NCBI GenBank assembly: GCA_017431685.1
Contig: JAFRKO010000042.1
Span: forward strand, 46,242 to 110,241
Origin: Mogibacterium sp.
GTDB lineage: Bacteria; Bacillota; Clostridia; Peptostreptococcales; Anaerovoracaceae
Direction: 5' to 3'
DNA: 64,000 nt
Program-made: the position numbers and the translations under genes
Shown: piece by piece, positions 1 to 8,234 of the stretch
How positions within the stretch are numbered: position 1 is the first letter of the stretch
Layout of the letters: each line of letters starts with the position of its first letter
Notes under the pieces: model-generated
Told to the model about the DNA's origin: nothing
What the model saw: only the letters and a program-made list of their open reading frames with translations
Database searches by the model: none

Positions 1-1
1 C

Positions 2-2152
2 ATCAGCTCAACTATAGGAAGTGTTGCTGTAAGAGCTTCTGCTGTCGGAGAACTCAGGTTCAATGAAAAGATTTCTGCCGGTGAGGACTCGCTGTTTGTC
101 AACAGCCTGCTGCTTGAGAAGCCATGTCTCGGTATATTACCTGATGCGTTATTTTACTATAGAAGAAATATGAATCAGAGCAGCGGCTCGTCATCGGCTA
201 CGCGTAAAGTGTCGTGGTATACTATTGTTCCCGATCAGTACTATCTGGGCCTCTGCGGAAGGTCGATCGAAAAGCACGGCGAAGTGCTTCCTTTCATCCA
301 GTATGTGATCATGTATGATCTGCGCTGGAGAAAGTACGACCCTTACATGATGACGGTGCTTTCAGACGATGAAAGAGAGCAGCACTTAAGGATATTGAGG
401 GAGGTGCTCTCTCATATAGACAATAAAGTGATAAGGAAAGCAGAAGGCTTCAATCAATACCGAAGGCTCTATCTGTTCGAACTGAAGCATGGCTCGGGTC
501 TACCTGCCAGAGCAGAGCTTAAGGAAGGGGTTTTAAGGTACCGTAAGACACGGATTTTCAACTTTACGGTAAGTAATGTTGCCCGCGTTACTGTATTCGA
601 ATTTGAGAACGGAGGCCTTACCATCGAAGGTGTATGCGGTATAAAAGGGCTGGCTCAGGATTATGAGCTGGCCGCAAAAGATGACAAAGGTAATCTCTAT
701 CCCGCAGTTATGGAGCCGTATGAAAAAAGGGATGTAAGAGGATTTGCCGGGGAATATGTGATACATGGCGAGAGTTTTCGCATTACCATGCCGATCCGCT
801 CCGGAATGACAGTAAAGCTCGCTCTTATGATTAGAGATGAGGAAATAACTCTGAATCCGTTTTTTGATGATTATCTGCGAATTCGCAATATGGCAAAGAC
901 CGGGACGGCAGACTATTGTTTCAGGGAAGGGTATATTATTCGAAATATAGCAGGTGAGCTAACAATTGTTAAGGACAACGTCGTAAACAGGTTGAAGGCA
1001 GAACAGGCCTGGAAGAGGTCTGTAAATAATGCAGAGAATCCGGAAACCGAAGCACAGCATCGATATGAGATAGAACTGGGCAAGATCATGAGAAGCGCAA
1101 AAGCTGGTAACCAGGTAGTTTTCATTTCTGGCAGAGCTGATGACGTGCTGTGCGATAACATGCAGCATGTATACGACCGGATAAGTCTTCCAAAGACGTT
1201 TTATTCAAAGACCGGGATTTATCGTGATCCGGAAATGTACAGGAAAGCAGCGGAGCTGGTATGCTCTGCAAAAGTAATAGTTACTGATGATTATCTTCCT
1301 GTACTTCCTAACTATCATAAACAAGCAGGACAGCACATAGTACAGCTCTGGCATGCAACAGGAGCATACAAACACTTTGGAAAGGATTCAGGCTCGATTC
1401 ATCCGGCAAAAGACCGTCTTTACCACAAAGACTACGATCTTGTGACTGTCAGTTCCGAGGGTATCAGACAGATATATGCCGATTGCTTCAGGATCCCCGT
1501 TGAGCGGGTCAGAGCAACAGGTGTAGCAAGGACTGATGATCTGTTTGACATTAGGCTTAAAGAAAAGGCTTTGGAAAGAATATATATAAAACATCCGGAG
1601 TTCAGGGATAAAGAAATCATACTGTATGCTCCAACGTTCAGAGATGTCCCGGGCAGAGGAAGATCACATTTCAGCCCACAAATGGATTTCAGAGTATTGT
1701 CGGAAGCTATTGGCAAAGATCGAGTCTTTGTTTTATGTCCTCATCCTGTTATGACTGAGCCAATAATAACGGAGCATTATGATAATGTAGTTGAAATCAG
1801 AGATGTCTCCACATCAGATATGATGTATGCAGGAAGTACGCTCGTTACAGACTATTCGTCAGTTATTTTTGAGTTTGCGCTTATGGGCAAACCTATTCTG
1901 TTCTACTGCTATGACTACGACACTTACGAGAGAGATTTCTATCTGGATATGGAGCATGAACTGCCTGGACCGCTCCTGAAGACTCAGGAGGAGCTGATGC
2001 ATTATCTTAAGGGTCAGGTTATTAACTTTGAAGATAATTATAGTAGGTTTTGCGAAAAGTATGCAGGAGCATGCGACGGACACAGTACTGAAAGAATATG
2101 TGATTTGATAAACGACCTGTATCACGACATAGATCCGCAGGACAGGAGATGA
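2..2152 (+). CDS. GT2 / CDP-glycerol glycerophosphotransferase fusion (5' end outside window)
   Basis: The reading frame is open from the first bases, so the N-terminus lies outside the window; the internal ATG at 170 is not the start. The first ~55 visible residues look like the end of a GT2 domain (RFNEKISAGEDSLFVN, then LFYYRRN). A linker/beta region follows, and the last ~350 residues are a TagF/TagB-type domain (PF04464): QLWHATGAYKHFG, ILYAPTFRD, VLCPHPVM and TDYSSVIFEFALMGKPILFY. This family moves glycerol- or ribitol-phosphate from a CDP-polyol to a growing teichoic chain at the inner membrane face. GT2-polyol transferase fusions are known in teichoic and capsule loci. It ends 4 bp before a convergent GT2 gene. 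Domain call is firm; the acceptor is unknown. Confidence 0.88.
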   Translation: MSSTIGSVAVRASAVGELRFNEKISAGEDSLFVNSLLLEKPCLGILPDALFYYRRNMNQSSGSSSATRKVSWYTIVPDQYYLGLCGRSIEKHGEVLPFIQYVIMYDLRWRKYDPYMMTVLSDDEREQHLRILREVLSHIDNKVIRKAEGFNQYRRLYLFELKHGSGLPARAELKEGVLRYRKTRIFNFTVSNVARVTVFEFENGGLTIEGVCGIKGLAQDYELAAKDDKGNLYPAVMEPYEKRDVRGFAGEYVIHGESFRITMPIRSGMTVKLALMIRDEEITLNPFFDDYLRIRNMAKTGTADYCFREGYIIRNIAGELTIVKDNVVNRLKAEQAWKRSVNNAENPETEAQHRYEIELGKIMRSAKAGNQVVFISGRADDVLCDNMQHVYDRISLPKTFYSKTGIYRDPEMYRKAAELVCSAKVIVTDDYLPVLPNYHKQAGQHIVQLWHATGAYKHFGKDSGSIHPAKDRLYHKDYDLVTVSSEGIRQIYADCFRIPVERVRATGVARTDDLFDIRLKEKALERIYIKHPEFRDKEIILYAPTFRDVPGRGRSHFSPQMDFRVLSEAIGKDRVFVLCPHPVMTEPIITEHYDNVVEIRDVSTSDMMYAGSTLVTDYSSVIFEFALMGKPILFYCYDYDTYERDFYLDMEHELPGPLLKTQEELMHYLKGQVINFEDNYSRFCEKYAGACDGHSTERICDLINDLYHDIDPQDRR

Positions 2153-2156
2153 GGCA

Positions 2157-3503
2157 TTATACCTTGTATTCAGGTGCTGCAGCGATTTCGTTGCCGTTTG
2201 CGATTATTGTCCATTCCAGCACTTTTGGATCTGTGCACTTTGAAGCGGGTATCCTGACAGAAAAATCATAAATACTGCTGATAGGAGTATCAGCAAAAGA
2301 AAAGCGGGTCTTTGAAGGCGTGCGGGATATACTGGCAATATACTTGGAATTGCCGCAGCAGACTCTGATTGAAAAGGAGTCGATTATCTCGGGACATCTG
2401 ATGGTTCCGCTTATTTTTATTCCTAGAAATGACTGATGAATTGTTTTGATTATCAGACTGTCTTTGCTGAACAATCGTCCGGCACGATGATTGTTCACAT
2501 ATACATATCCGTTTCTGAGAGAAATCAAACTCTTTAGAGAAACTGCCCCATATTTCTGTGTAAAAAGATAAATCTTGGTTTCAGTAAGCATTTTTGGTGC
2601 TGAACATATCACATCATCATCCAGGCGGGAAATTAAATTATTCAGCAACTCAATATAAGGCTCGCTGATCTGTTGAGGTATAGTGTCAGGAATAGCGGAT
2701 GTGACACGGTATTTCAATGCGTTTATAAGTGCATACTGCACGTATGGTATTATGCGGCCATACAAATCTGCAGAAAGATCCGCAAGATATTCATAATAAT
2801 ACCTTGCTGTGTCAATATATGCAGTCGGCTTACTCAGTTTAGTCTGCGTAAGAGAGATTTCAGTATTGCGCTTTCTTATATGGTAGACTGAACCTGCAAG
2901 AAGCCCGTATTGACGAGCTTTCAATATCAGCTGATTTATGAATTTGGCATCTTCACCATAACTCAGTCGCGTATCAAATGTAAGGTCTCTGATGTCTTCG
3001 GACCGGCAGAAAGCCGAACAAACCGAGAATTGCCCATAGGTCGGGTGCTCGAAGATGTCACATATCATGTCGCCGTCTTTGAATTTGTAGTCGAGTTTGT
3101 GATACCCGGTATCTGCTTCGAAATAGTCCATCCTGCAGGCAATAACATTGATGTTTTCTCCATTGCTTTCGAACATATCCCAGACAGACCTGAAAGCATC
3201 AATATCCCAACGGTCATCGCCATCCATAAAATTTGTATATTTGCCGGCAATAAAAGGAATACCGGCATTTCTGGCTGCGGAAACACCGGCATTTTCCTGA
3301 TAAACGTAGGTGACGTTATCAGGATAAGCGTCTCTGATTGACAGACAGATCTGCTCCGTGTCATCTGTGCTGCCGTCATTTACAAGAATAAGCTGGATGT
3401 TTTCTTCAAATCCTATGCTTTGGGCGAGCACACTGTCGACGGTTTCTGTCAGATATGCGCTGACGTTATATAGAGGTATGATAACTGAAAATTTGTAATC
3501 CAT
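2157..3503 (-). CDS. Glycosyltransferase family 2
   Basis: A 448-aa GT2 enzyme. The GT-A fold is visible: SVIIPLYN near residue 6, VNDGSTDDT near 41-49 and the metal/nucleotide-sugar DxD as FMDGDDRW near 92-99, with ENAGVSAARN between them. No membrane segment is evident, so it probably works at the cytoplasmic membrane face on a lipid-linked or polymer acceptor. The last ~130 residues carry no recognised domain. It is convergent with the preceding fusion gene. There is no Shine-Dalgarno before the ATG; an extended -10 (TGaTATACT) ends 6 nt from the start, suggesting a leaderless message. Sugar specificity cannot be read from sequence. Confidence 0.88.
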   Translation of the reverse strand: MDYKFSVIIPLYNVSAYLTETVDSVLAQSIGFEENIQLILVNDGSTDDTEQICLSIRDAYPDNVTYVYQENAGVSAARNAGIPFIAGKYTNFMDGDDRWDIDAFRSVWDMFESNGENINVIACRMDYFEADTGYHKLDYKFKDGDMICDIFEHPTYGQFSVCSAFCRSEDIRDLTFDTRLSYGEDAKFINQLILKARQYGLLAGSVYHIRKRNTEISLTQTKLSKPTAYIDTARYYYEYLADLSADLYGRIIPYVQYALINALKYRVTSAIPDTIPQQISEPYIELLNNLISRLDDDVICSAPKMLTETKIYLFTQKYGAVSLKSLISLRNGYVYVNNHRAGRLFSKDSLIIKTIHQSFLGIKISGTIRCPEIIDSFSIRVCCGNSKYIASISRTPSKTRFSFADTPISSIYDFSVRIPASKCTDPKVLEWTIIANGNEIAAAPEYKV

Positions 3504-3509
3504 AAAAGA

Positions 3510-3518
3510 AGTATATCA
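3510..3518 (-). promoter_or_regulatory. Extended -10 promoter, leaderless type
   Basis: On the minus strand TGaTATACT is followed by only 6 nt before the ATG at 3503. Transcription would be expected to start at or next to the A of the ATG. No good -35 was found; a TG extension can substitute for it. Confidence 0.45.
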
Positions 3519-3548
3519 TAAAAAACGACTGGAAAAACAAAGAGAGTA

Positions 3549-4373
3549 TTACTGACCGGTTTCTGCAGACTTTTTGAAACTGGCAGTTTCAGATGAGATC
3601 CTGTAACTGACGACCTTATCTGATGTACTGATGAACCGCAGAGGTATTACTCCTCCTGCCGGGATGTCTGTCAGATATATCGATGACGTCTCTACACTCT
3701 TGCCGGCTTTATCGAGCAGTTCCACATCTATGTTGAGGTAGTCGATGTCTCTTCCGGAATCATTTCTTATGCTGGCAAAGAATGTATTTATCCCATCTCT
3801 GTCAGTGTTATGAAATGTAAGCCCGCTGAGTGTTTCGAGAAGCCACCCCTGAGACAGGAGATATTCCGTCTCCTCGCTATAAGCATCGCTGCTGAGGTCC
3901 AGACCGTACTCTCCTCTGTACAATTTGTATAATGCACGCACTCTGCGGCCGTATGGCTCTGAAAAAGCAGCCCAGAATTTGTTAAAGTCGCTGGCAGGAT
4001 CAAACTGCCTGGCTGCGCTGCGGCAGCTCTTCAGTGCTGAAGTATATTCTTTGGCAAGGTCTGCAAGTTCATCATCCTTGTACTTCCGGTTCATATATTC
4101 GGAGACAGCATCATATTCGGCGTCTATGAAAGACGTATCCGTGATCCGTCCGTCAGTCTGCAGCTGTGTTTCGTCAGCATCAAGAGACCACCCGGCGTAC
4201 AATCCGCGTTCAACATTACGGGTGAATCTCTGATCGATGGAAGTCATCGTGAGAAGAGTCCATACTTCGGCGGTCACCGCAGCGATAAGTAAAAGTATTA
4301 CAACAAGAAGCGCGTTTCTGCGCCTTCTTTTCCTTGCCTCTATTTCCTGTTTTCTGTATCTGTCTGTTCTCAT
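3549..4373 (-). CDS. Bitopic membrane protein with FxLYD-like C-terminal domain
   Basis: A 274-aa protein of unknown function. A basic N-terminus (RKQEIEARKRRRRN) precedes one membrane helix at about residues 19-40, giving a type II topology with an external domain. The middle is helical and the last ~80 residues resemble FxLYD-type beta domains (FFASIRNDSGRDIDYLNID then IPLRF). The frame could open 22 codons earlier at 4439, but that stretch overlaps the promoter. ATG 4373 sits 10 nt after a TATAAT with a TTGCCA -35 at 17-bp spacing, and has no Shine-Dalgarno. It is divergent from tagD, so a link to wall polymer synthesis is possible but unproven. Confidence 0.72.
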   Translation of the reverse strand: MRTDRYRKQEIEARKRRRRNALLVVILLLIAAVTAEVWTLLTMTSIDQRFTRNVERGLYAGWSLDADETQLQTDGRITDTSFIDAEYDAVSEYMNRKYKDDELADLAKEYTSALKSCRSAARQFDPASDFNKFWAAFSEPYGRRVRALYKLYRGEYGLDLSSDAYSEETEYLLSQGWLLETLSGLTFHNTDRDGINTFFASIRNDSGRDIDYLNIDVELLDKAGKSVETSSIYLTDIPAGGVIPLRFISTSDKVVSYRISSETASFKKSAETGQ

Positions 4374-4383
4374 TTCAAAGCAG

Positions 4384-4412
4384 ATTATAGAGTATACAGT
4401 TAAGTCTGGCAA
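4384..4412 (-). promoter_or_regulatory. Sigma-A promoter TTGCCA-N17-TATAAT
   Basis: On the minus strand TTGCCA (4412-4407), a 17-nt spacer and TATAAT (4389-4384) sit directly before ATG 4373, leaving a leader of only a few nucleotides. It faces away from the tagD promoter. Confidence 0.65.
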
Positions 4413-4427
4413 GCCGCAGAGGGGTAT

Positions 4428-4455
4428 TTGACTGATCATGCATTAATAATATAAT
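4428..4455 (+). promoter_or_regulatory. tagD promoter TTGACT-N16-TATAAT
   Basis: TTGACT at 4428-4433 and TATAAT at 4450-4455 with 16 nt between. The predicted 5' UTR of ~70 nt contains a GC-rich hairpin (CCGGCGG, 5-nt loop, CCGCCGG at 4474-4492) before the GGAGGG ribosome site. No U-run follows the hairpin, so it is not an obvious terminator. Confidence 0.65.
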
Positions 4456-4532
4456 ATTATCAAAGTATGATTTCCGGCGGAACAGCCGCCGGCGGCATAT
4501 CAAGGACAATAACAGCTGGAGGGAGTCAGTAT

Positions 4533-4967
4533 ATGGTGATAGGATACACAACAGGTGTTTATGATCTGTTTCATATAGGCCATCTTAATCTATTAAAAAA
4601 TGCGAAGGGCATGTGCGACAAGCTGATCGTGGGAGTGACAGTCGATGAATTAGTCGAATATAAAGGCAAACAGGCTATGATTCCTTTTGAAGACAGGATA
4701 GAGATAGTCAGAAGCATCAAATATGTAGATGCAGCTGTACCTCAGTATGATATGGACAAATTGACTGCCTGTAAAAAACTGGGTGCAGATTATCTATTCG
4801 TAGGTGACGACTGGTACGCGACCGAGAAGTGGCAGGAGTACGAAAAAGCCTTTGAAGAAGAAGGCATAAAGATAATCTACTTCCCATACACGAAGGGAGT
4901 ATCGTCGACAAGGATATCAGAGGCACTGAGGCATGTCCGCGGAACGACTCTTCACGAAGTGAAGTAG
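4533..4967 (+). CDS. tagD: Glycerol-3-phosphate cytidylyltransferase
   Basis: A 144-aa nucleotidyltransferase that makes CDP-glycerol from CTP and sn-glycerol-3-phosphate, the activated donor for poly(glycerol-phosphate) teichoic acids. GYTTGVYDLFHIGHLNLL with the HxGH signature (residues 14-17) and the later YTKGVSSTRI, the counterpart of the RTxGISTT motif, identify the family; TagD is usually ~130 aa. The start at 4533 is chosen because GGAGGG lies ~9 nt upstream and the family motif begins immediately; the frame extends to 4467 but that part is not family-like. The next gene follows after 11 bp. The CDP-glycerol should feed the several TagF-type transferases in this window. Confidence 0.93.
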   Translation: MVIGYTTGVYDLFHIGHLNLLKNAKGMCDKLIVGVTVDELVEYKGKQAMIPFEDRIEIVRSIKYVDAAVPQYDMDKLTACKKLGADYLFVGDDWYATEKWQEYEKAFEEEGIKIIYFPYTKGVSSTRISEALRHVRGTTLHEVK

Positions 4968-4978
4968 TGAAAGGATAA

Positions 4979-6016
4979 ATGATGATAGTAGATCCGGTAT
5001 ATTGTGCCAGTTCATTTTTCGAGTTCAGGATGATCGAAGACTTCAATCACATTTTTGCGCCAGGAGTATTTCCGCGCAGATTTGAGATACCGCAGAACAG
5101 GACTCCTGTGCATGACAGCTTTGAGCTTGAGACTGCGCTCAGAAAGGCAGTCAGCGATGCTCTTCAAAGCGGCAGCTGTGCTCTGATGCTCAGCAGCGGC
5201 ATCGATTCAGCGATCCTTGCGAAGATGATGCCCGAAGGATCAAAGGCCTATACGCTGAGGTGCTGCGCACCGGGAGCTGTAGATGAAACGGCACAGGCTA
5301 AGATATTTGCAGAGACCTGCGGACTTGATCATGAAATTATAGATATAACCTGGGATGACTATGTCAGATACACGCCGTCTCTGCTGAGACACATGGGTCA
5401 GCCGATACACTCAATAGAACCGCAGATACACAAAGCTGCCCTGACTGCAAAGGCAGCAGGCTTCGATACTCTTATTTTCGGCGAGACCGCTGACATAATT
5501 TACGGAGGTCACAGTATACAGCTGTGCCGCGAGTTCGGCCTTGATGAATACATTGATTATCACAATTTCATCGATCCTCGAAGCGTGCTGAAAGAAGGAG
5601 TGATAATCAGGGATGCTTATGAACGGCACTTTGCTGACGGCAGAATGGATGTATACGGCTTCCTGAACGACACTCACCTGAGACAGTCGCCGAATTCATA
5701 TGTCAATTCATGCTCGCTTGCCGGGATCAGATTTGCGGCACCATACCTGACGACTGAGCTCGCGGTACCGCTCGATCTTGACCGCATACGCTCAGGGGAG
5801 AATAAGTATCTCGTGCGCGAGCTGTTCCACAGACTTTATCCTGACATGGGACAGCCTAAAAAGCTGCCGATGCCGAGGGCGCTCGCGCAGTGGATGGCGG
5901 ATTACGAGGGAGCAACGAGGCAGGAGTTTTATCCGGGAGCCGGCAGAGACATGACTCCCGATCAGAAATGGTATATTTACATCACAGAGATGTTTATGAA
6001 TATGGTTGTTGATTAG
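4979..6016 (+). CDS. Stand-alone asparagine-synthase-type amidotransferase domain
   Basis: A 345-aa protein with only the ATP-dependent synthetase half of asparagine synthase. The PP-loop is LSSGIDSA (residues 71-78) and the later conserved segment is FGETADIIYGGH, where AsnB proteins have a GxGADExxGGY-type sequence. The N-terminal glutaminase domain (catalytic Cys2) is absent, so it needs free ammonia, a partner glutaminase or a different amine. It starts 11 bp after tagD and is probably co-transcribed. Stand-alone domains of this type occur in surface-polysaccharide loci, where they may amidate a sugar acid or ligate an amine; the substrate here is unknown. Start could be 4979 or 4982. Confidence 0.8.
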   Translation: MMIVDPVYCASSFFEFRMIEDFNHIFAPGVFPRRFEIPQNRTPVHDSFELETALRKAVSDALQSGSCALMLSSGIDSAILAKMMPEGSKAYTLRCCAPGAVDETAQAKIFAETCGLDHEIIDITWDDYVRYTPSLLRHMGQPIHSIEPQIHKAALTAKAAGFDTLIFGETADIIYGGHSIQLCREFGLDEYIDYHNFIDPRSVLKEGVIIRDAYERHFADGRMDVYGFLNDTHLRQSPNSYVNSCSLAGIRFAAPYLTTELAVPLDLDRIRSGENKYLVRELFHRLYPDMGQPKKLPMPRALAQWMADYEGATRQEFYPGAGRDMTPDQKWYIYITEMFMNMVVD

Positions 6017-6047
6017 GCTTGTGCAGGCCATAAGTGTACAAAAGGGA

Positions 6048-6977
6048 ATGGAGAAAAAAACGGTTTTAAAAAAGATAGCGAAGAAAGCAGCGGCGATACT
6101 TTTAGTCGCCTGCTTTTTTGTGAATATTCCTTTCGCAGCGCTTCAGTTTACTGACGCGTCAGGAGAGGTAAAGATGGGGCAGGCAAAGAGAGGCGAGAAC
6201 GGCGTCAAAGGCAATAAGCCAGGCGATAAAAGCGGCAGAGAGGTGCTTATCTCTGACTGGTCATACAGTGTGTTTCCAAGAGCATCTGAACACTGGTCGT
6301 ATGTCATAAGGGCAAAAGATCCTGATGTAGGGAGAAGGCTTGCAGAGAATATGAAAAAGGGATGCTTAAATGATCACATAGGATATGATCAGAATTATCC
6401 TGACCGGGGAACTCTGTACAATGAAGCGAAAAAAGTCGGATGGGACTTGTCAAAAGTAGAGAAAAACTGCGAGACTACCTGCACGTGCATCATAGCGGTG
6501 TGTCTCAACGCCGAAGGCATAAAAGCTCCGAGGTACTGGATGTCGGGTGATGTAAAGGACGATCTTGAGGCGACCGGAAAGTTCTACATCTTTGACTCCG
6601 AAAAGTATACGACATCATCATCAAGGCTTGCGGTAGGAGATATACTCGTTAATCCGGGAAAGCACACTGCAGTGGTGGTGGAGAGCCCTCATCCGTTTAC
6701 CTATCCTGTGAAATACACTAAAACCACAGGAAAGACCGGAACCGCGCAGGTAGCCGAAAAGGCGGAAATGACCCTTAATCTGAATAATGGAGAGGATCCG
6801 GTAATCGTAACTGCGGATAAGGAGCTGGATCTGTCAGAATATGAGCCTGAAAAGAACGAATTCAGGTTCATAGGATGGGAAAGGACCGGCGCAAGTTCAT
6901 TTTCTGCGCGCTATGAAGGCAAAAGCGCAGCGATAGTGGTAAACAGCGATCCGGTCAACATCTCAGATCAGGATTAA
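6048..6977 (+). CDS. Secreted cysteine hydrolase (NlpC/P60- or CHAP-like)
   Basis: A 309-aa exported protein. The start at 6048 has AAAGGG upstream and gives a classic signal peptide (KKTVLKKIAKKAAAILLVAC, then AALQ). The mature region has a probable catalytic cysteine cluster, NCETTCTCIIAVCLNAEG, followed by GDILVNPGKHTAVVVES supplying a His, the order seen in NlpC/P60 and CHAP peptidoglycan hydrolases. The C-terminal ~90 residues are a beta-rich region with FRFIGWER, reminiscent of InlB-type repeats. It likely cuts wall peptides outside the cell. Fold assignment is moderate because overall similarity is only motif-deep. It is followed by a bidirectional terminator. Confidence 0.65.
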   Translation: MEKKTVLKKIAKKAAAILLVACFFVNIPFAALQFTDASGEVKMGQAKRGENGVKGNKPGDKSGREVLISDWSYSVFPRASEHWSYVIRAKDPDVGRRLAENMKKGCLNDHIGYDQNYPDRGTLYNEAKKVGWDLSKVEKNCETTCTCIIAVCLNAEGIKAPRYWMSGDVKDDLEATGKFYIFDSEKYTTSSSRLAVGDILVNPGKHTAVVVESPHPFTYPVKYTKTTGKTGTAQVAEKAEMTLNLNNGEDPVIVTADKELDLSEYEPEKNEFRFIGWERTGASSFSARYEGKSAAIVVNSDPVNISDQD

Positions 6978-7002
6978 AGATAATCGTGAATATTCAGAAT
7001 AA

Positions 7003-7048
7003 AAAAGAATCCCGCGTCACAGGATCCCCTCTGACGCGGATTTTTCTT
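7003..7048. terminator. Bidirectional terminator
   Basis: CCGCGTCA (7012-7019) pairs with TGACGCGG (7032-7039). It is followed by ATTTTTCTT on the plus strand and by GATTCTTTTTT on the minus strand. The stem overlaps the stop codon of the convergent capA-like gene. Confidence 0.75.
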
Positions 7049-8234
7049 CAGTTTCTTCATCGAACTCTTCAGCATCGATGTCGTCAGTTTCTGACATTTT
7101 GTTATAGATAAACGCGGTTTTTCTTTCAAGAATTCCCTTTATGGTGTTGAGCCTCTCTTCAATACCTTCGATCTTTGCGGCACCGCGGTTTTTCTCTATA
7201 AGCTCAAGTGTGCGGTCGATGCGTTCAAGTTCATCTTTATAAGCAGCGAGCTTCCACCTTCTGTTGTAATCTATATATGCAGCTCTGATAGTTGCTTTTT
7301 CTTTTTCCGCCTCTGCCCATGCGGCCTTATATTCATTCTCGCTGTTGATATACGAAGGTACATACTCTTTATCAGAGAGCGCAACGTGATCCTCCGTAAT
7401 ATCGAGATACTGCAGATATGGCTTTATGCCGCTGCCGGTAAATTCAAGCCTGAGAACAAGACCTTCCATTGGAGCGCCCATAACATCAGCACGCTCTGTG
7501 AGGAAAAGATCTCCGATGGAATAGAATACGTACTTGCCGTTGATAATCTCAGGTCTCTGTATCACATGCGGATGATGCGCGACGACTACGTCGCAGCCAG
7601 CATCCAGATACTTGCTGATGGCTGCACGCTTTGCAGGCTCGGCTACATTGTTGTATCTGCGGCCTCCATGGTAGATCAGCACAAGATAATCGCACTTTTC
7701 GCGGACCTCACTGATCATTGCTGCAATATCTTCTTTACGGCGCGATCTGAGCGGTCCGACTTTGTTTCTGAACTTGCGGATTCCATGCTTTCTGCCCAGG
7801 ATAGCGATTACTCCTACCTTGACATCATCACCGAAGATCCTGTATTTGAGTTCCTCATCAGGGAAACGGCCGGCTCCGATAAACGGAACACCGTACTTCT
7901 CAAAGGACTCAAGGGTATCAATTATACCCACTGAGCCTCTGTCTCCCAGATGATCATTGGCAAGGGAGACGATACCATCAGGGAAGAGCTCAGGGAAATC
8001 AGCCAGCACATCAGGTGCGCTGCAATTGATGTCCCTTTTTATGCTCGGGGTATATTTTGTGTAAGACTTGCGGAATCCGGTAGCCGGACTTGCGAAGTTT
8101 ACGAAGCACGCGTCTCCGGAGTTAAGAAAGTCGACAACAGACTTATCCATAACCGAGCAGAGCTCATTACGCGATTTAAGATACAGATCTCCGGCGAAGC
8201 AGAGCGTTGTTTTATTACTTGCTTTCGTTGACAT
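7017..8234 (-). CDS. CapA/PgsA-family metallophosphoesterase-like protein
   Basis: A 405-aa protein of the CapA family (poly-gamma-glutamate capsule PgsA/CapA type, calcineurin-like fold). Markers are CFAGDLYL near the start, SLANDHLGDRG, LIYHGGRRYNN, VVAHHPHVIQ and YVFYSIGDLFL near residue 240. The C-terminal ~130 residues are charged and helical and may form a coiled coil. No signal peptide is visible, unlike many membrane-anchored PgsA proteins. Its start overlaps the end of the upstream ATP-grasp gene by 20 bp, indicating translational coupling. CapA proteins act with ATP-dependent ligases in polyglutamate synthesis, so an amino-acid-containing polymer is a possible context; this is inference. 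Confidence 0.85.
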   Translation of the reverse strand: MSTKASNKTTLCFAGDLYLKSRNELCSVMDKSVVDFLNSGDACFVNFASPATGFRKSYTKYTPSIKRDINCSAPDVLADFPELFPDGIVSLANDHLGDRGSVGIIDTLESFEKYGVPFIGAGRFPDEELKYRIFGDDVKVGVIAILGRKHGIRKFRNKVGPLRSRRKEDIAAMISEVREKCDYLVLIYHGGRRYNNVAEPAKRAAISKYLDAGCDVVVAHHPHVIQRPEIINGKYVFYSIGDLFLTERADVMGAPMEGLVLRLEFTGSGIKPYLQYLDITEDHVALSDKEYVPSYINSENEYKAAWAEAEKEKATIRAAYIDYNRRWKLAAYKDELERIDRTLELIEKNRGAAKIEGIEERLNTIKGILERKTAFIYNKMSETDDIDAEEFDEETEEKSASEGIL

